Source: JBDKTK01 sp039680225 (GTDB lineage: Bacteria > Desulfobacterota > Syntrophia > Syntrophales > UBA4778). From it: a DNA stretch of 10,248 bases. How positions within the stretch are numbered: the stretch's first letter is position 1; every line of letters starts with the position of its first letter. Made by a program: the position numbers and the translations under genes. The stretch is taken from contig JBDKTK010000123.1 of assembly GCA_039680225.1 (NCBI GenBank), positions 1-10,248 on the forward strand, written 5' to 3'. The notes under the pieces were generated by a model, which saw only the letters and a program-made list of their open reading frames with translations, made no database searches and was not told the DNA's origin. Shown piece by piece: positions 1-6,187 of the stretch.

Positions 1-3
1 TTC

Positions 4-31
4 TTGACTTACTTAAATTTAAGGCTTAAAT
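4..31 (+). promoter_or_regulatory. possible sigma-70-type promoter
   Basis: TTGACT at 4-9 is close to a -35 box. TTAAAT at 26-31, after a 16-nt spacer, is a 4-of-6 match to a -10 box. If used, transcription would begin near 38 and run into the intrinsic terminator at 70-109 before reaching the helicase gene. The match is modest and the region is AT-rich, so chance similarity is quite possible. Confidence 0.25.
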
Positions 32-69
32 TCGCTGCAATTTGAAAGTCGGTTTTGGTCATAATCAAT

Positions 70-109
70 CCCCAGAGCCCGAAAAAAAAGGCGTCCTGGG
101 GTTTTTTTT
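70..109 (+). terminator. intrinsic (Rho-independent) terminator
   Basis: CCCCAG at 70-75 pairs with CTGGGG at 96-101. A further GCC/GGC pairing (77-79 with 90-92) lies inside, around an A-rich loop. Eight consecutive T residues (102-109) follow the stem directly. This is a textbook + strand terminator. It could end a transcript entering from left of the window, or act as a leader attenuator for the helicase if the promoter at 4-31 is real. Confidence 0.8.
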
Positions 110-152
110 GAAATAAACCCTATTTAAAGAGATGAGGAATCCTGGTTATGTG

Positions 153-202
153 AACCGGCCGGTTTAATGATCAGGAGAAAGACGGCCGGGAATTCACCCG
201 GC
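153..202 (+). other. structured leader before the helicase gene
   Basis: Two symmetric elements sit in the untranslated region ahead of the DEAD-box gene. The first is a perfect 12-bp palindrome, AACCGGCCGGTT, at 153-164. The second is a 6-bp hairpin, GCCGGG at 185-190 with CCCGGC at 197-202, separated by six bases. The hairpin ends 12 nt before the ribosome binding site. A regulatory role (operator or RNA folding) is speculation; only the symmetry is seen. Confidence 0.35.
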
Positions 203-214
203 AAACGATTAAAA

Positions 215-219
215 AAGGA
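215..219 (+). promoter_or_regulatory. ribosome binding site deciding the helicase start
   Basis: AAGGA at 215-219 lies 4 nt before the ATG at 224. The in-frame ATG at 167 has no such sequence upstream, so the start at 224 is preferred. Confidence 0.7.
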
Positions 220-223
220 TTTT

Positions 224-1552
224 ATGAATTTCAAACAGTTTAATTTTCACCCGCAGATCGAATCAGGAATAAAGGTTCTCAATTATCTGACACCCACTCC
301 CATACAGGCACAGGCCATTCCGGTAATTTTGCAAAACCGGGATATCGTCGGCATCGCCCATACAGGAACGGGAAAAAGCGCGGCATTTATATTGCCGATC
401 CTGCAGCGCCTCATGGAAGGCCCGCGCAAGAGCATCCGCGCCCTTGTGATCGCCCCAACCAGAGAGCTTGCCGAGCAGACCCATGGTTTTATAAAACAGA
501 TGGCCAGGTTTACCAGGTTAAAGAGCGTGACATTGTACGGCGGCGTTAAAAAGAGCTCCCAGATCAACAACCTTCGCAACGGGGTGGAGATAGCGGTAGC
601 GTGCCCGGGAAGGCTGCTCGATTTAATGGAAAATCGCGAGATAGACCTGTCGCAGATGGAAGTCCTCGTGCTGGACGAGGCGGATGAGATGTTCGACATG
701 GGATTTTTCCCGGACATCCAGAAAATAATAAGCAGGGTCCCGGCGGAAAGGCAGACTCTCCTTTTCTCCGCGACAATGCCGGACGAAATCCGCCGGCTGG
801 CAAAGAACATTTTGCGAAAACCCGTTAATATCCAGGTCGGGGTCCCGGCGCCGGTCTCCACTGTCTCCCATGCGATTTATCCGGTGAGCCAGCACCTCAA
901 AACACCCCTGCTTATGAAGCTCATCGACCACGAGGAGATGAATTCGGTCCTGGTGTTTACGCGCACAAAGTCCCGGGCCACCAGACTGGCAAGGCAGATG
1001 AAGAAAACGGGCCTGGTAGTGGCTTCTCTCCAGGGGGACATGACCCAGAGCAAAAGGCAGGAAGCCCTGACGGGATTCAGAAAAGGCAAATACCGGATAC
1101 TTGTGGCAACCGACATAGCCGCCCGCGGCATAGATGTCACAGATATTTCCCATGTGGTCAATTACGACATGCCGGACACCATCGATGCTTATACTCATCG
1201 CATCGGCCGGACGGGAAGGGCCGAAAGGACCGGAAGCGCCCTGAGCTTCGTGACCATGCAGGACCGGGGCTTTGTCTGGAATATTGAAAAGGCAATCGGC
1301 GAGAAACTCGAGAGGAAAACGCTGGAAGACTTCGATTATAGCGTCCCGGCCCCTCCAGGGAGTGATTTCTCCGAAGGCAGGGGATATTCGGAAAAGGGCA
1401 GGCCGGCTCCAGCCAGGAAATCAAGGCGGGATATTTCTACTCTGCTGCAAATGCAGTCCTCTTCGGGCGCCGGGGAAAATTCAGGCTTTGTCACCAGGCA
1501 AAAGTCCCTTCTGAGCTCGCTCAAACACCAGCGGGCGCGCAGTTTCCGTTAA
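224..1552 (+). CDS. DEAD-box ATP-dependent RNA helicase, RhlE-like
   Basis: A 442-residue cytoplasmic RNA-remodelling ATPase of the kind involved in ribosome assembly, mRNA turnover and cold adaptation. The full motif set is visible: an N-terminal Q motif region (about residues 7-33), Walker A-like GTGKS (48-52), APTREL (77-82), CPGRLLD (127-133), DEAD (151-154), SAT (182-184), LVFTRT (243-248), ATDIAARGID (295-304) and HRIGRTGR (325-332). Walker A ends in Ser rather than the more common Thr, and PGR is preceded by Cys instead of Thr; both look tolerable. After about residue 370 a 70-residue low-complexity, basic tail follows, typical of RhlE-type helicases and probably RNA-contacting. The start at 224 gives the usual short N-terminus (MNFKQFNF); an ATG 57 nt upstream would add 19 unsupported residues. 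It appears monocistronic, followed by an inverted-repeat region. The family is certain; the subfamily (RhlE versus another DEAD-box branch) is less so. Confidence 0.95.
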   Translation: MNFKQFNFHPQIESGIKVLNYLTPTPIQAQAIPVILQNRDIVGIAHTGTGKSAAFILPILQRLMEGPRKSIRALVIAPTRELAEQTHGFIKQMARFTRLKSVTLYGGVKKSSQINNLRNGVEIAVACPGRLLDLMENREIDLSQMEVLVLDEADEMFDMGFFPDIQKIISRVPAERQTLLFSATMPDEIRRLAKNILRKPVNIQVGVPAPVSTVSHAIYPVSQHLKTPLLMKLIDHEEMNSVLVFTRTKSRATRLARQMKKTGLVVASLQGDMTQSKRQEALTGFRKGKYRILVATDIAARGIDVTDISHVVNYDMPDTIDAYTHRIGRTGRAERTGSALSFVTMQDRGFVWNIEKAIGEKLERKTLEDFDYSVPAPPGSDFSEGRGYSEKGRPAPARKSRRDISTLLQMQSSSGAGENSGFVTRQKSLLSSLKHQRARSFR

Positions 1553-1571
1553 TATTTAAACCTTTCTTTTT

Positions 1572-1636
1572 TAAAGGGGGACACACGGGGATTTTAAAAC
1601 TAAAATCCCCTCCGGCTCCCCTTTAGAAAAGGGGAG
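1572..1636. repeat. composite inverted repeat between convergent genes
   Basis: GGGGATTTTA (1587-1596) pairs perfectly with TAAAATCCCC (1601-1610) around a 4-nt loop. CTCCCCTTT (1616-1624) pairs with AAAGGGGAG (1628-1636) around a 3-nt loop. In addition TAAAGGGG (1572-1579) can pair with CCCCTTTA (1618-1625), enclosing the first hairpin, so two mutually exclusive folds exist. It lies between the helicase stop and the converging metal-exporter stop and may serve as a bidirectional terminator, although no long T tract follows either stem. Its nested G/C-run form also resembles dispersed intergenic palindromes. Confidence 0.7.
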
Positions 1637-1641
1637 AACTT

Positions 1642-2601
1642 TCATTTCCCCGGATACAATTCCCCTCGCTCGGTTTCGCTGAGCAAACACCCCTTCAGGC
1701 ATTTCTCGGGGCAATCGCCCGTGCAGGGCTCAATGTGAATTGTCACTGTTGAATTCGGGAAATCCTGCTTGAACTTGCGCGTCAGCTCCTGGGCCAGCCG
1801 GTGCGAATCATCGACTGTCATCTGCGAATCGACCTGGATGTGGAACTCCACAAAACGCAGATGTCCGGCCTTGCGGGTCCGGAGGTAATGAAATCCGCGG
1901 ATTGTCGGATGGTATGACCGGATCAGCTCGCGCATGAACGCCTCTTCCGCGGGCAGGTTTGCATCCATCAGGTCCTGGGCCGATACCTTCGTAAGGTCAT
2001 ATGCGGCTTTCGCTATCAGAAATGCGACAGCGATGGCGCACAGGGGGTCTATCCAGTTTAAATTGTACTGGGGAACGAAGCGCCCGCCCCACCAGATTAT
2101 CGCAAGCCCTACCATGATTCCGGCGGAAGTGTACACATCCGTCCTCAAATGCCAGGCATCCGCCTGGAGGGCTATGGACTCGGTCTGCTTTCCCACTTTA
2201 AAGAGCTGCTGGGACACAATTATGTTCACAAGGGCCGAAGCCAGCATGACCCCGACTCCCAGGGAGGCTGTCTCAATAGGCGCGGGGTTGATCAGTTTAT
2301 GAACGGCCTCGTAAATAATCCAGATCGCCGCCAGGAAAATGAGCCAGGCCTCAAAGGTGCCGGATATATTTTCGATCTTCCCGTGGCCGAAGGGGTGTTT
2401 CTCGTCGGCGGGCTTGCTGGATGTCCTTACAGCGAACAGGGCGACACCGGCCGCGACGAGATCGATCCCGGAGTGGATGGCTTCCGAGAGGACGGCAACG
2501 GAGCCGATTACGATACCTATCGCCAGTTTAAGGGCTACAAGTACCGAGTTGGATGCCACCGAGAGCAGGGCAACTCTTGTTTTGAGGGCTTGATGGTCCA
2601 T
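1642..2601 (-). CDS. cation diffusion facilitator (CDF) metal exporter
   Basis: A 319-residue inner-membrane divalent-metal/proton antiporter, most likely for Zn2+ and perhaps Cd2+, Co2+ or Fe2+. Six hydrophobic segments can be placed at roughly residues 11-33, 36-58, 83-100, 113-134, 156-172 and 184-203. The family's transport site is present as HxxxD in segment 2 (His43, Asp47) and HxxxD before segment 5 (His151, Asp155), the pattern common in zinc-type members. The conserved HPFGHGK motif (69-75) follows segment 2. A soluble C-terminal domain (about 210-291) carries the family's His/Asp-rich metal-binding dimer region and ends in HIE. An unusual tail follows with Cys293, Cys297, Cys301 and Cys305 in CX3CX3CX3C spacing. 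The ATG at 2601 is preceded by a weak GGAA. It stands alone, divergent from the DUF3108 gene. Metal specificity cannot be read with certainty from the sequence. Confidence 0.93.
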   Translation of the reverse strand: MDHQALKTRVALLSVASNSVLVALKLAIGIVIGSVAVLSEAIHSGIDLVAAGVALFAVRTSSKPADEKHPFGHGKIENISGTFEAWLIFLAAIWIIYEAVHKLINPAPIETASLGVGVMLASALVNIIVSQQLFKVGKQTESIALQADAWHLRTDVYTSAGIMVGLAIIWWGGRFVPQYNLNWIDPLCAIAVAFLIAKAAYDLTKVSAQDLMDANLPAEEAFMRELIRSYHPTIRGFHYLRTRKAGHLRFVEFHIQVDSQMTVDDSHRLAQELTRKFKQDFPNSTVTIHIEPCTGDCPEKCLKGCLLSETERGELYPGK

Positions 2602-2833
2602 GAATAAGTTCCAAAACTTACAGGTTCTTTATAAAAAATCAGGCCCTCCGGATGGAAGAGCCTTTCTTATCAGCGAAATGGATTCATAACTTATAAGACA
2701 CCCCTAGTGCAAGGGCCAGATTTTTCCCTTGTACCCCGGCATTTTGGCTCGCGCGCGTCCAATGTTTTTCGTACCATGAAGAAAAGGGTTCATATCGTAC
2801 CACCTTTAAGGTCGCTGCGTTCCAGGTGCCGCT
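2602..2833. other. divergent intergenic region
   Basis: These 232 bases separate the metal exporter (- strand) from the DUF3108 gene (+ strand) and must hold promoters for both if each is independently transcribed. I see AT-rich stretches around 2627-2637 and 2684-2698, with an 8-bp palindrome CTTATAAG at 2690-2697, but no convincing paired -35/-10 boxes on either strand. An ATG-initiated reading frame across its right half (2707-2913) has no recognisable protein features. Confidence 0.4.
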
Positions 2834-3598
2834 ATGCTTCAAAAGAGATTCAGATGCCTGCCCCTGCTGCTCCTTCCGGCATTGGCGGCAATCATTGTCA
2901 TTACGTCAATTGATTCCGCTGCCAGGATGCTGCCTTTCAATGCCAGGGAAAGATTCGTCTACAAGGCCAAATGGGGGGTCGTGGAAGCCGGCGAGGCCGT
3001 AATTGAAACCCTTCCGGACGAGTACGTCAACGGCAGGCGGTTCTATCATTTTGTCATGACAACCAGGACCAACAGCACAATCGACCGGATTTACAAGCTC
3101 CGCGAGCGGCAGGACTCTTACGTGGACCAGAACTTCACTCACTCCGTCCAGTACGAGAAGAGGTCCATGGGAAGCCATCCCCGGGAGGTGGTCGTATATT
3201 TCAACTGGAAACAGATGAACGCCACATACGTGAACTTTGGAGAGCCGGAAAAGCCCGTGTCCATAGTACCCGGCACGTTCGACCCCCTCTCGCTCTTCTT
3301 TGCGATCCGGACGCATGATTTCAGGGAGGGCAATTCGATCCGGATACCTATAACGGATGGGAAGAAGCTCATCTCCACGAAGGCCGTTGTCCAGGGCCGG
3401 GAACGGATTGTCATTAATGAAAGGGCCTACGATACGTATGTAGTTGTCCCCGATTTCGATCTGCGGAAGGCGTTTGAGAAGGGCCGGCCGGACATGAAGA
3501 TCTGGATCACTGCCGACGACAGGCGCATCCCCATAAAAATCGAAAGCCGTCAGAAATTCGGCAAAGTGGTCCTGGAGCTGGTCTCGGCCGTCCTGTAA
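2834..3598 (+). CDS. exported DUF3108 domain protein
   Basis: A 254-residue protein of unknown function that I assign to the DUF3108 family. The N-terminus looks like a Sec signal peptide or anchor: a basic start (MLQKRFR), a hydrophobic stretch at about residues 9-25, then a possible cleavage after DSAA near residue 30. The mature part opens with ERFVYKAKWGVVEAGEAVIE, the typical beginning of DUF3108 proteins (E-x-x-x-Y-x-x-x-x-x-x-x-A-G). It continues with alternating hydrophobic/polar strands expected of a beta-rich, half-barrel periplasmic fold. Features such as VPGTFDPLSLFFAIR and WITADDRRIPIKIE also fit the family. The length is normal. The ribosome binding site is weak (CCAGGTG upstream), so the start could be slightly misplaced. 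It converges on ubiE with abutting stop codons. A periplasmic or outer-envelope role is inferred from the signal and fold only. Confidence 0.85.
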   Translation: MLQKRFRCLPLLLLPALAAIIVITSIDSAARMLPFNARERFVYKAKWGVVEAGEAVIETLPDEYVNGRRFYHFVMTTRTNSTIDRIYKLRERQDSYVDQNFTHSVQYEKRSMGSHPREVVVYFNWKQMNATYVNFGEPEKPVSIVPGTFDPLSLFFAIRTHDFREGNSIRIPITDGKKLISTKAVVQGRERIVINERAYDTYVVVPDFDLRKAFEKGRPDMKIWITADDRRIPIKIESRQKFGKVVLELVSAVL

Positions 3599-4351
3599 TC
3601 ATGGCCCCTGCCTGCGGCCGGTGAAAAGCCTGGTGATCCCGAATGTCAGCTCGACGATTTCGATATCGGAAAGTCTTTCTGTTTCCATCAGCGACCTGAA
3701 GGCTTCCGGGCCGGGGAAGTTCATGATCGAATCGGCGAGGTATTCATATGCCGCGGGATGAGACGAAAACAGGCGGGCCATTTTGGGCATGACGCTCCCC
3801 AGATACCACATATAAAAATCCCGGAAAATACCCGGGTTCGGCAGCCCCATTTCCAGCACCATGACCTGGCCGCCCGGTACCACAACCCTTCTCATCTCCC
3901 TGAGGGCGCCGGCCTTCTCCGGAATATTCCTCATGCCGAAAGCGATACAGGCCACGTCGAAGCTCTCATCTTCAAAAGGCATCTTCAGCCCGTCCCCTTC
4001 TATAAGGCTGACCCTTGATGATAATCCGGCCTTTTCAACCTTGGTTCTTCCCACCCCAAGCATGGCCGCCGAGGGGTCGAGCCCAACAACTTTTATATGC
4101 GGGAACTTTTGCGCGGCGCCTATAGCCACGTCAGCCGTCCCGGTTGCGACATCGAGGAGCCGGGCCGTCTGGAAAAAACGCATCCTTTTGACCATCCCGT
4201 TGCGCCAGGCCACGTCGCGCCTCATGCTGAGGAGGCGGTTGAGAAAATCATACCTGCGGGTCACCGAGGAAAATATGTCCCGGACGACCTGCCTGTGATT
4301 TTCCGGCGACATCCCGGAGACGGAAGGATATTTTTCATCCGTGTTTTTCAT
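3599..4351 (-). CDS. ubiE: UbiE/MenG-type C-methyltransferase
   Basis: A 250-residue SAM-dependent methyltransferase of the UbiE/COQ5 family, whose members C-methylate demethylmenaquinone (MenG) or a ubiquinone precursor. Family landmarks are the N-terminal VRDIFSSVTRRYDFLNRLLS (23-42), the SAM-binding LLDVATGTADVA (65-76), acidic GLDPS (90-94), IAFGMRNIPE (136-145), RRVVVPGGQVMVLEM (154-168) and YEYLADSIMNFP (202-213). The C-terminus (FGITRLFTGRR) keeps the family position of a G-I-x-x-x-x-x-G ending but differs from the common GIVALHRG form. Its ATG has no clear Shine-Dalgarno sequence. It lies 75 nt beyond the phosphopantetheinyl transferase with an 11-bp hairpin between, so it may be the last gene of the acyl operon or a separate quinone gene. 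Menaquinone methylation is the default reading; tailoring of the cluster product is an alternative. Confidence 0.88.
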   Translation of the reverse strand: MKNTDEKYPSVSGMSPENHRQVVRDIFSSVTRRYDFLNRLLSMRRDVAWRNGMVKRMRFFQTARLLDVATGTADVAIGAAQKFPHIKVVGLDPSAAMLGVGRTKVEKAGLSSRVSLIEGDGLKMPFEDESFDVACIAFGMRNIPEKAGALREMRRVVVPGGQVMVLEMGLPNPGIFRDFYMWYLGSVMPKMARLFSSHPAAYEYLADSIMNFPGPEAFRSLMETERLSDIEIVELTFGITRLFTGRRQGP

Positions 4352-4369
4352 ATGCGCGTTTTAACAGCT

Positions 4370-4397
4370 GCAGGGGCGTAATGCAATACGCCCCTGC
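4370..4397 (-). other. 11-bp hairpin between transferase gene and ubiE
   Basis: GCAGGGGCGTA at 4370-4380 is a perfect complement of TACGCCCCTGC at 4387-4397, with a 6-nt loop. It begins 30 nt after the transferase stop and ends 18 nt before the ubiE start. In the direction of transcription no T run follows, so it is not a standard intrinsic terminator. It may partially terminate, stabilise the upstream mRNA, or affect ubiE translation. Confidence 0.65.
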
Positions 4398-4426
4398 GAA
4401 TGTTTGGGGAAAATGCGCCGCTCAGG

Positions 4427-5158
4427 CTATTGAAGGGTATGGGTGATAAATTCCTTAACGGGGCCGCAGTGCTGATCCCGGTCGAGCAGGAAGGCGTAAG
4501 CCAGGAAGAGCCCGTCGTGGCTCAGGCTTATATCTATGCCGGATTCCCGGCCGCGCACCAGCAGGACGGGAGGGCCCAGGCCGCTGCCGTTCCTCTTCCT
4601 GCGGACTATTTCCAGGTCCTGCGGATTTGCCTTGATATATCCGGCCAGCTTCATTTTCGCCGCGCGGCGCACGAGCATTGACTGGACATGGGGGGTTATC
4701 TCGTTTCTCCTCAGGTTGACGTTGCACACCACCCAGGAAACGGAGCCGACGGTGTCGTCTTCCCCGGTTGACGCGACCGCATGGGCATAGCTGCTGTTCC
4801 GGACCACCCTCAATGGCAATATGCCTGCCGGTGTGGACACCGATCCCCTGAATATCAGGGTCCGATTCTTTACCGCGGCGGCTGTATTATCGGTAAAGGG
4901 CAACTCAAGAGAAACGCGGTACTTAAGGGGCGAGGAGCTGAGCGTGCCGTCAGAGTTTCCCGGGGCCTTGCTGACGGCCTTGAACGCCGCTTCCTTGCAG
5001 GCCCAGACGGACCAGAGGGCATGGTCGGGGTCGGGCGACGAGAATATCAGGTCCCTTTCGCCGGGCGTGAAGACGCGCTCAATGAACCGTGCATTTTCGC
5101 TCTTCCGACTGTTGGCGGGATCCGTCAAATCCACTATGTCGTTGCCTATGTGAGGCAA
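4427..5158 (-). CDS. 4'-phosphopantetheinyl transferase superfamily protein
   Basis: A 243-residue enzyme predicted to move the phosphopantetheine arm of coenzyme A onto the serine of a carrier protein, most likely the ACP encoded two genes upstream. Motifs follow the AcpS order: HIGNDIVDL (3-11, metal-binding Asp7), RFIERVFTPGE (24-34), WACKEAAFKA (52-61, metal-binding Glu56), and near the C-terminus PPVLLVRG then DISLSHDG (209-216). It is twice as long as classical AcpS (about 120 residues) because about 100 residues are inserted between the KEA motif and the C-terminal part. The IGNDIVDL opening with this length resembles transferases of flexirubin-type clusters, from memory. The start is TTG at 5158, set by a strong AGGAGG; an in-frame ATG at 5239 would add 27 residues with no family similarity. 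Its first 80 nt overlap the acyltransferase gene in another frame. It is probably cytoplasmic and co-transcribed with its neighbours. Confidence 0.85.
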   Translation of the reverse strand: MPHIGNDIVDLTDPANSRKSENARFIERVFTPGERDLIFSSPDPDHALWSVWACKEAAFKAVSKAPGNSDGTLSSSPLKYRVSLELPFTDNTAAAVKNRTLIFRGSVSTPAGILPLRVVRNSSYAHAVASTGEDDTVGSVSWVVCNVNLRRNEITPHVQSMLVRRAAKMKLAGYIKANPQDLEIVRRKRNGSGLGPPVLLVRGRESGIDISLSHDGLFLAYAFLLDRDQHCGPVKEFITHTLQ

Positions 5159-5888
5159 AATAATCCTCCTCCATCCGGGACAGCCGCTCCATGATCTGCT
5201 CGGCATACACCCTCTGGGCGCGCAACCCGTTAACTTCAACGCGTTCCGGCCTGAACGTTTCCACTGTCATCGTGAACTTTTCCCCGAACTTCGGGATCGT
5301 GCTGTAGCCGTCCTGCCCGTCGCCGCGCAGGTAAACGCACATCACCCGGCATTCGGTAAAATCCTTGATGAACCTGCCCACGCCGTAGGAGACGCTTTCC
5401 CGGTCGATCCTGCCTGTCCGGGACCTGCCGCCTTCGGGAAAAATCATGAGAATCTGGTTTTCGGCAAGGACCCAGGAGCACTTGTCGAGGTTGGCTTTCA
5501 TTTCATCCCGGTCGCCTCCCCGGTGGATGGGTATGCACTTGCTGAGATAACACATGGCCGTCAGGAATATGTTGCGCTGAAAATTCTGCTGCTCGGGAAG
5601 GTTCCAGGGCAGCAGCCGGAAATCGATCATGTACCTGAAAAAAGATTGGAGGCCGTAGGCAAGGATCACGGAGTCGATCATCGTCAGGTGATTGGCGCAG
5701 ATGATCCAGGGCCCCCGGTGTTCCCGGAACTCCCGGCGGCATTTCTCTCTGACCTGCCGGATATCGCGGATCCTGTAGCCGAGGACGCGCACACACAGCA
5801 GGGTAATGAGTCCTGTCATGAATACCGCCAGCCTCCCCAGACGGTATTGCAATCTGAGGGAGGCGGCCGGGTCTAGTTTGAATTTCAT
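5079..5888 (-). CDS. PlsC-like lysophospholipid-type acyltransferase
   Basis: A 269-residue membrane-associated acyltransferase of the LPLAT/PlsC family, which transfers acyl groups from acyl-ACP or acyl-CoA to a lipid hydroxyl. A hydrophobic segment (about residues 19-38) probably anchors it at the inner membrane. Catalytic NHxxxxD is seen as NHLTMID (66-72). CIPIHRGG (118-125) and FPEGGRSRTG (150-159) match the acceptor-phosphate-binding motifs. The ATG at 5888 lies 14 nt after the ACP stop; upstream in-frame extension to 5999 would overlap the ACP and looks spurious. Its Shine-Dalgarno sequence is poor, suggesting translational coupling to the ACP gene. The last 26 or so residues, rich in Arg, Gln and Ser, are encoded in the 80-nt overlap with the next gene and look unconserved. 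In this setting it probably transfers the ACP-bound chain to a lipid or sugar acceptor; ordinary phospholipid synthesis cannot be excluded. Confidence 0.85.
   Translation of the reverse strand: MKFKLDPAASLRLQYRLGRLAVFMTGLITLLCVRVLGYRIRDIRQVREKCRREFREHRGPWIICANHLTMIDSVILAYGLQSFFRYMIDFRLLPWNLPEQQNFQRNIFLTAMCYLSKCIPIHRGGDRDEMKANLDKCSWVLAENQILMIFPEGGRSRTGRIDRESVSYGVGRFIKDFTECRVMCVYLRGDGQDGYSTIPKFGEKFTMTVETFRPERVEVNGLRAQRVYAEQIMERLSRMEEDYFASHRQRHSGFDGSRQQSEERKCTVH
5165..5172 (-). promoter_or_regulatory. strong ribosome binding site for a TTG start
   Basis: GGAGGAGG on the - strand lies 6 nt before the TTG at 5158, inside the 3' part of the acyltransferase gene. It fixes the transferase start immediately before its conserved HIGNDIVDL motif. 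Confidence 0.75.
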
Positions 5889-5902
5889 TGTATTGAACGG
5901 AA

Positions 5903-6148
5903 TTACAGTTTTCCTTTGATAAGGGTTACCGCATCTCCAATGGTGCCGATCTTGTCCGCTTCGTCGTCGTCGATCATGATTCCGAACACGTCCTCGCACT
6001 TGATGATGACGTCCACGAGCCTGGCGGAGTTGACCTTGAGGTCGTTGAGGATATTCGTGTCCATTGTGGCCTTGTCCAGCAGGGACTGGTCCTTCGTATA
6101 CGGCCTGAGTATGTTCACCATCTCCTCGAAAATCTTCTTCTCATCCAT
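5903..6148 (-). CDS. acyl carrier protein with NSA in place of DSL
   Basis: An 81-residue acidic, helical carrier protein of normal ACP length. It carries the growing acyl chain on a phosphopantetheine arm. The attachment serine is Ser41 in LKVNSARLVDVI (37-48), where most fatty-acid ACPs have DSL; here Asp is replaced by Asn and Leu by Ala. The surrounding hydrophobic pattern, followed by the acidic helix and loop CEDVFGIMIDDDEADKIGTIGDAVTLI (51-77), matches the recognition helices of ACPs. An AAGGAG lies at 6162-6167, 13 nt before the ATG, a rather long spacing. It sits between the ketosynthase and acyltransferase genes, with a phosphopantetheinyl transferase two genes on, so it is presumably the dedicated carrier of this cluster and not the housekeeping AcpP. 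Small size and motif leave little doubt about the family. Confidence 0.9.
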   Translation of the reverse strand: MDEKKIFEEMVNILRPYTKDQSLLDKATMDTNILNDLKVNSARLVDVIIKCEDVFGIMIDDDEADKIGTIGDAVTLIKGKL

Positions 6149-6187
6149 TTTGCTAAATATTCTCCTTCTTTGGTTTTTAATATCTTT

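Noticed and set aside
167..223. Helicase start at the ATG at 167
   Set aside because: It would add 19 residues without family similarity and has no ribosome binding site; the ATG at 224 has AAGGA in place and gives the usual N-terminus.
623..1198. Long - strand reading frame inside the helicase gene
   Set aside because: It lies antisense to conserved helicase motifs and its translation shows no recognisable domain; a shadow of GC-rich coding.
2641..2668. Possible terminator hairpin downstream of 2640
   Set aside because: Only AGGC/GCCT pairing with a 15-nt loop and a broken T run; too weak to call.
2707..2913. Small + strand reading frame before the DUF3108 gene
   Set aside because: No ribosome binding site or recognisable features, and it overlaps the DUF3108 signal peptide in another frame.
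5159..5239. N-terminal extension of the phosphopantetheinyl transferase to an ATG at 5239
   Set aside because: The added 27 residues are out-of-frame acyltransferase sequence; the strong GGAGGAGG supports the TTG at 5158.
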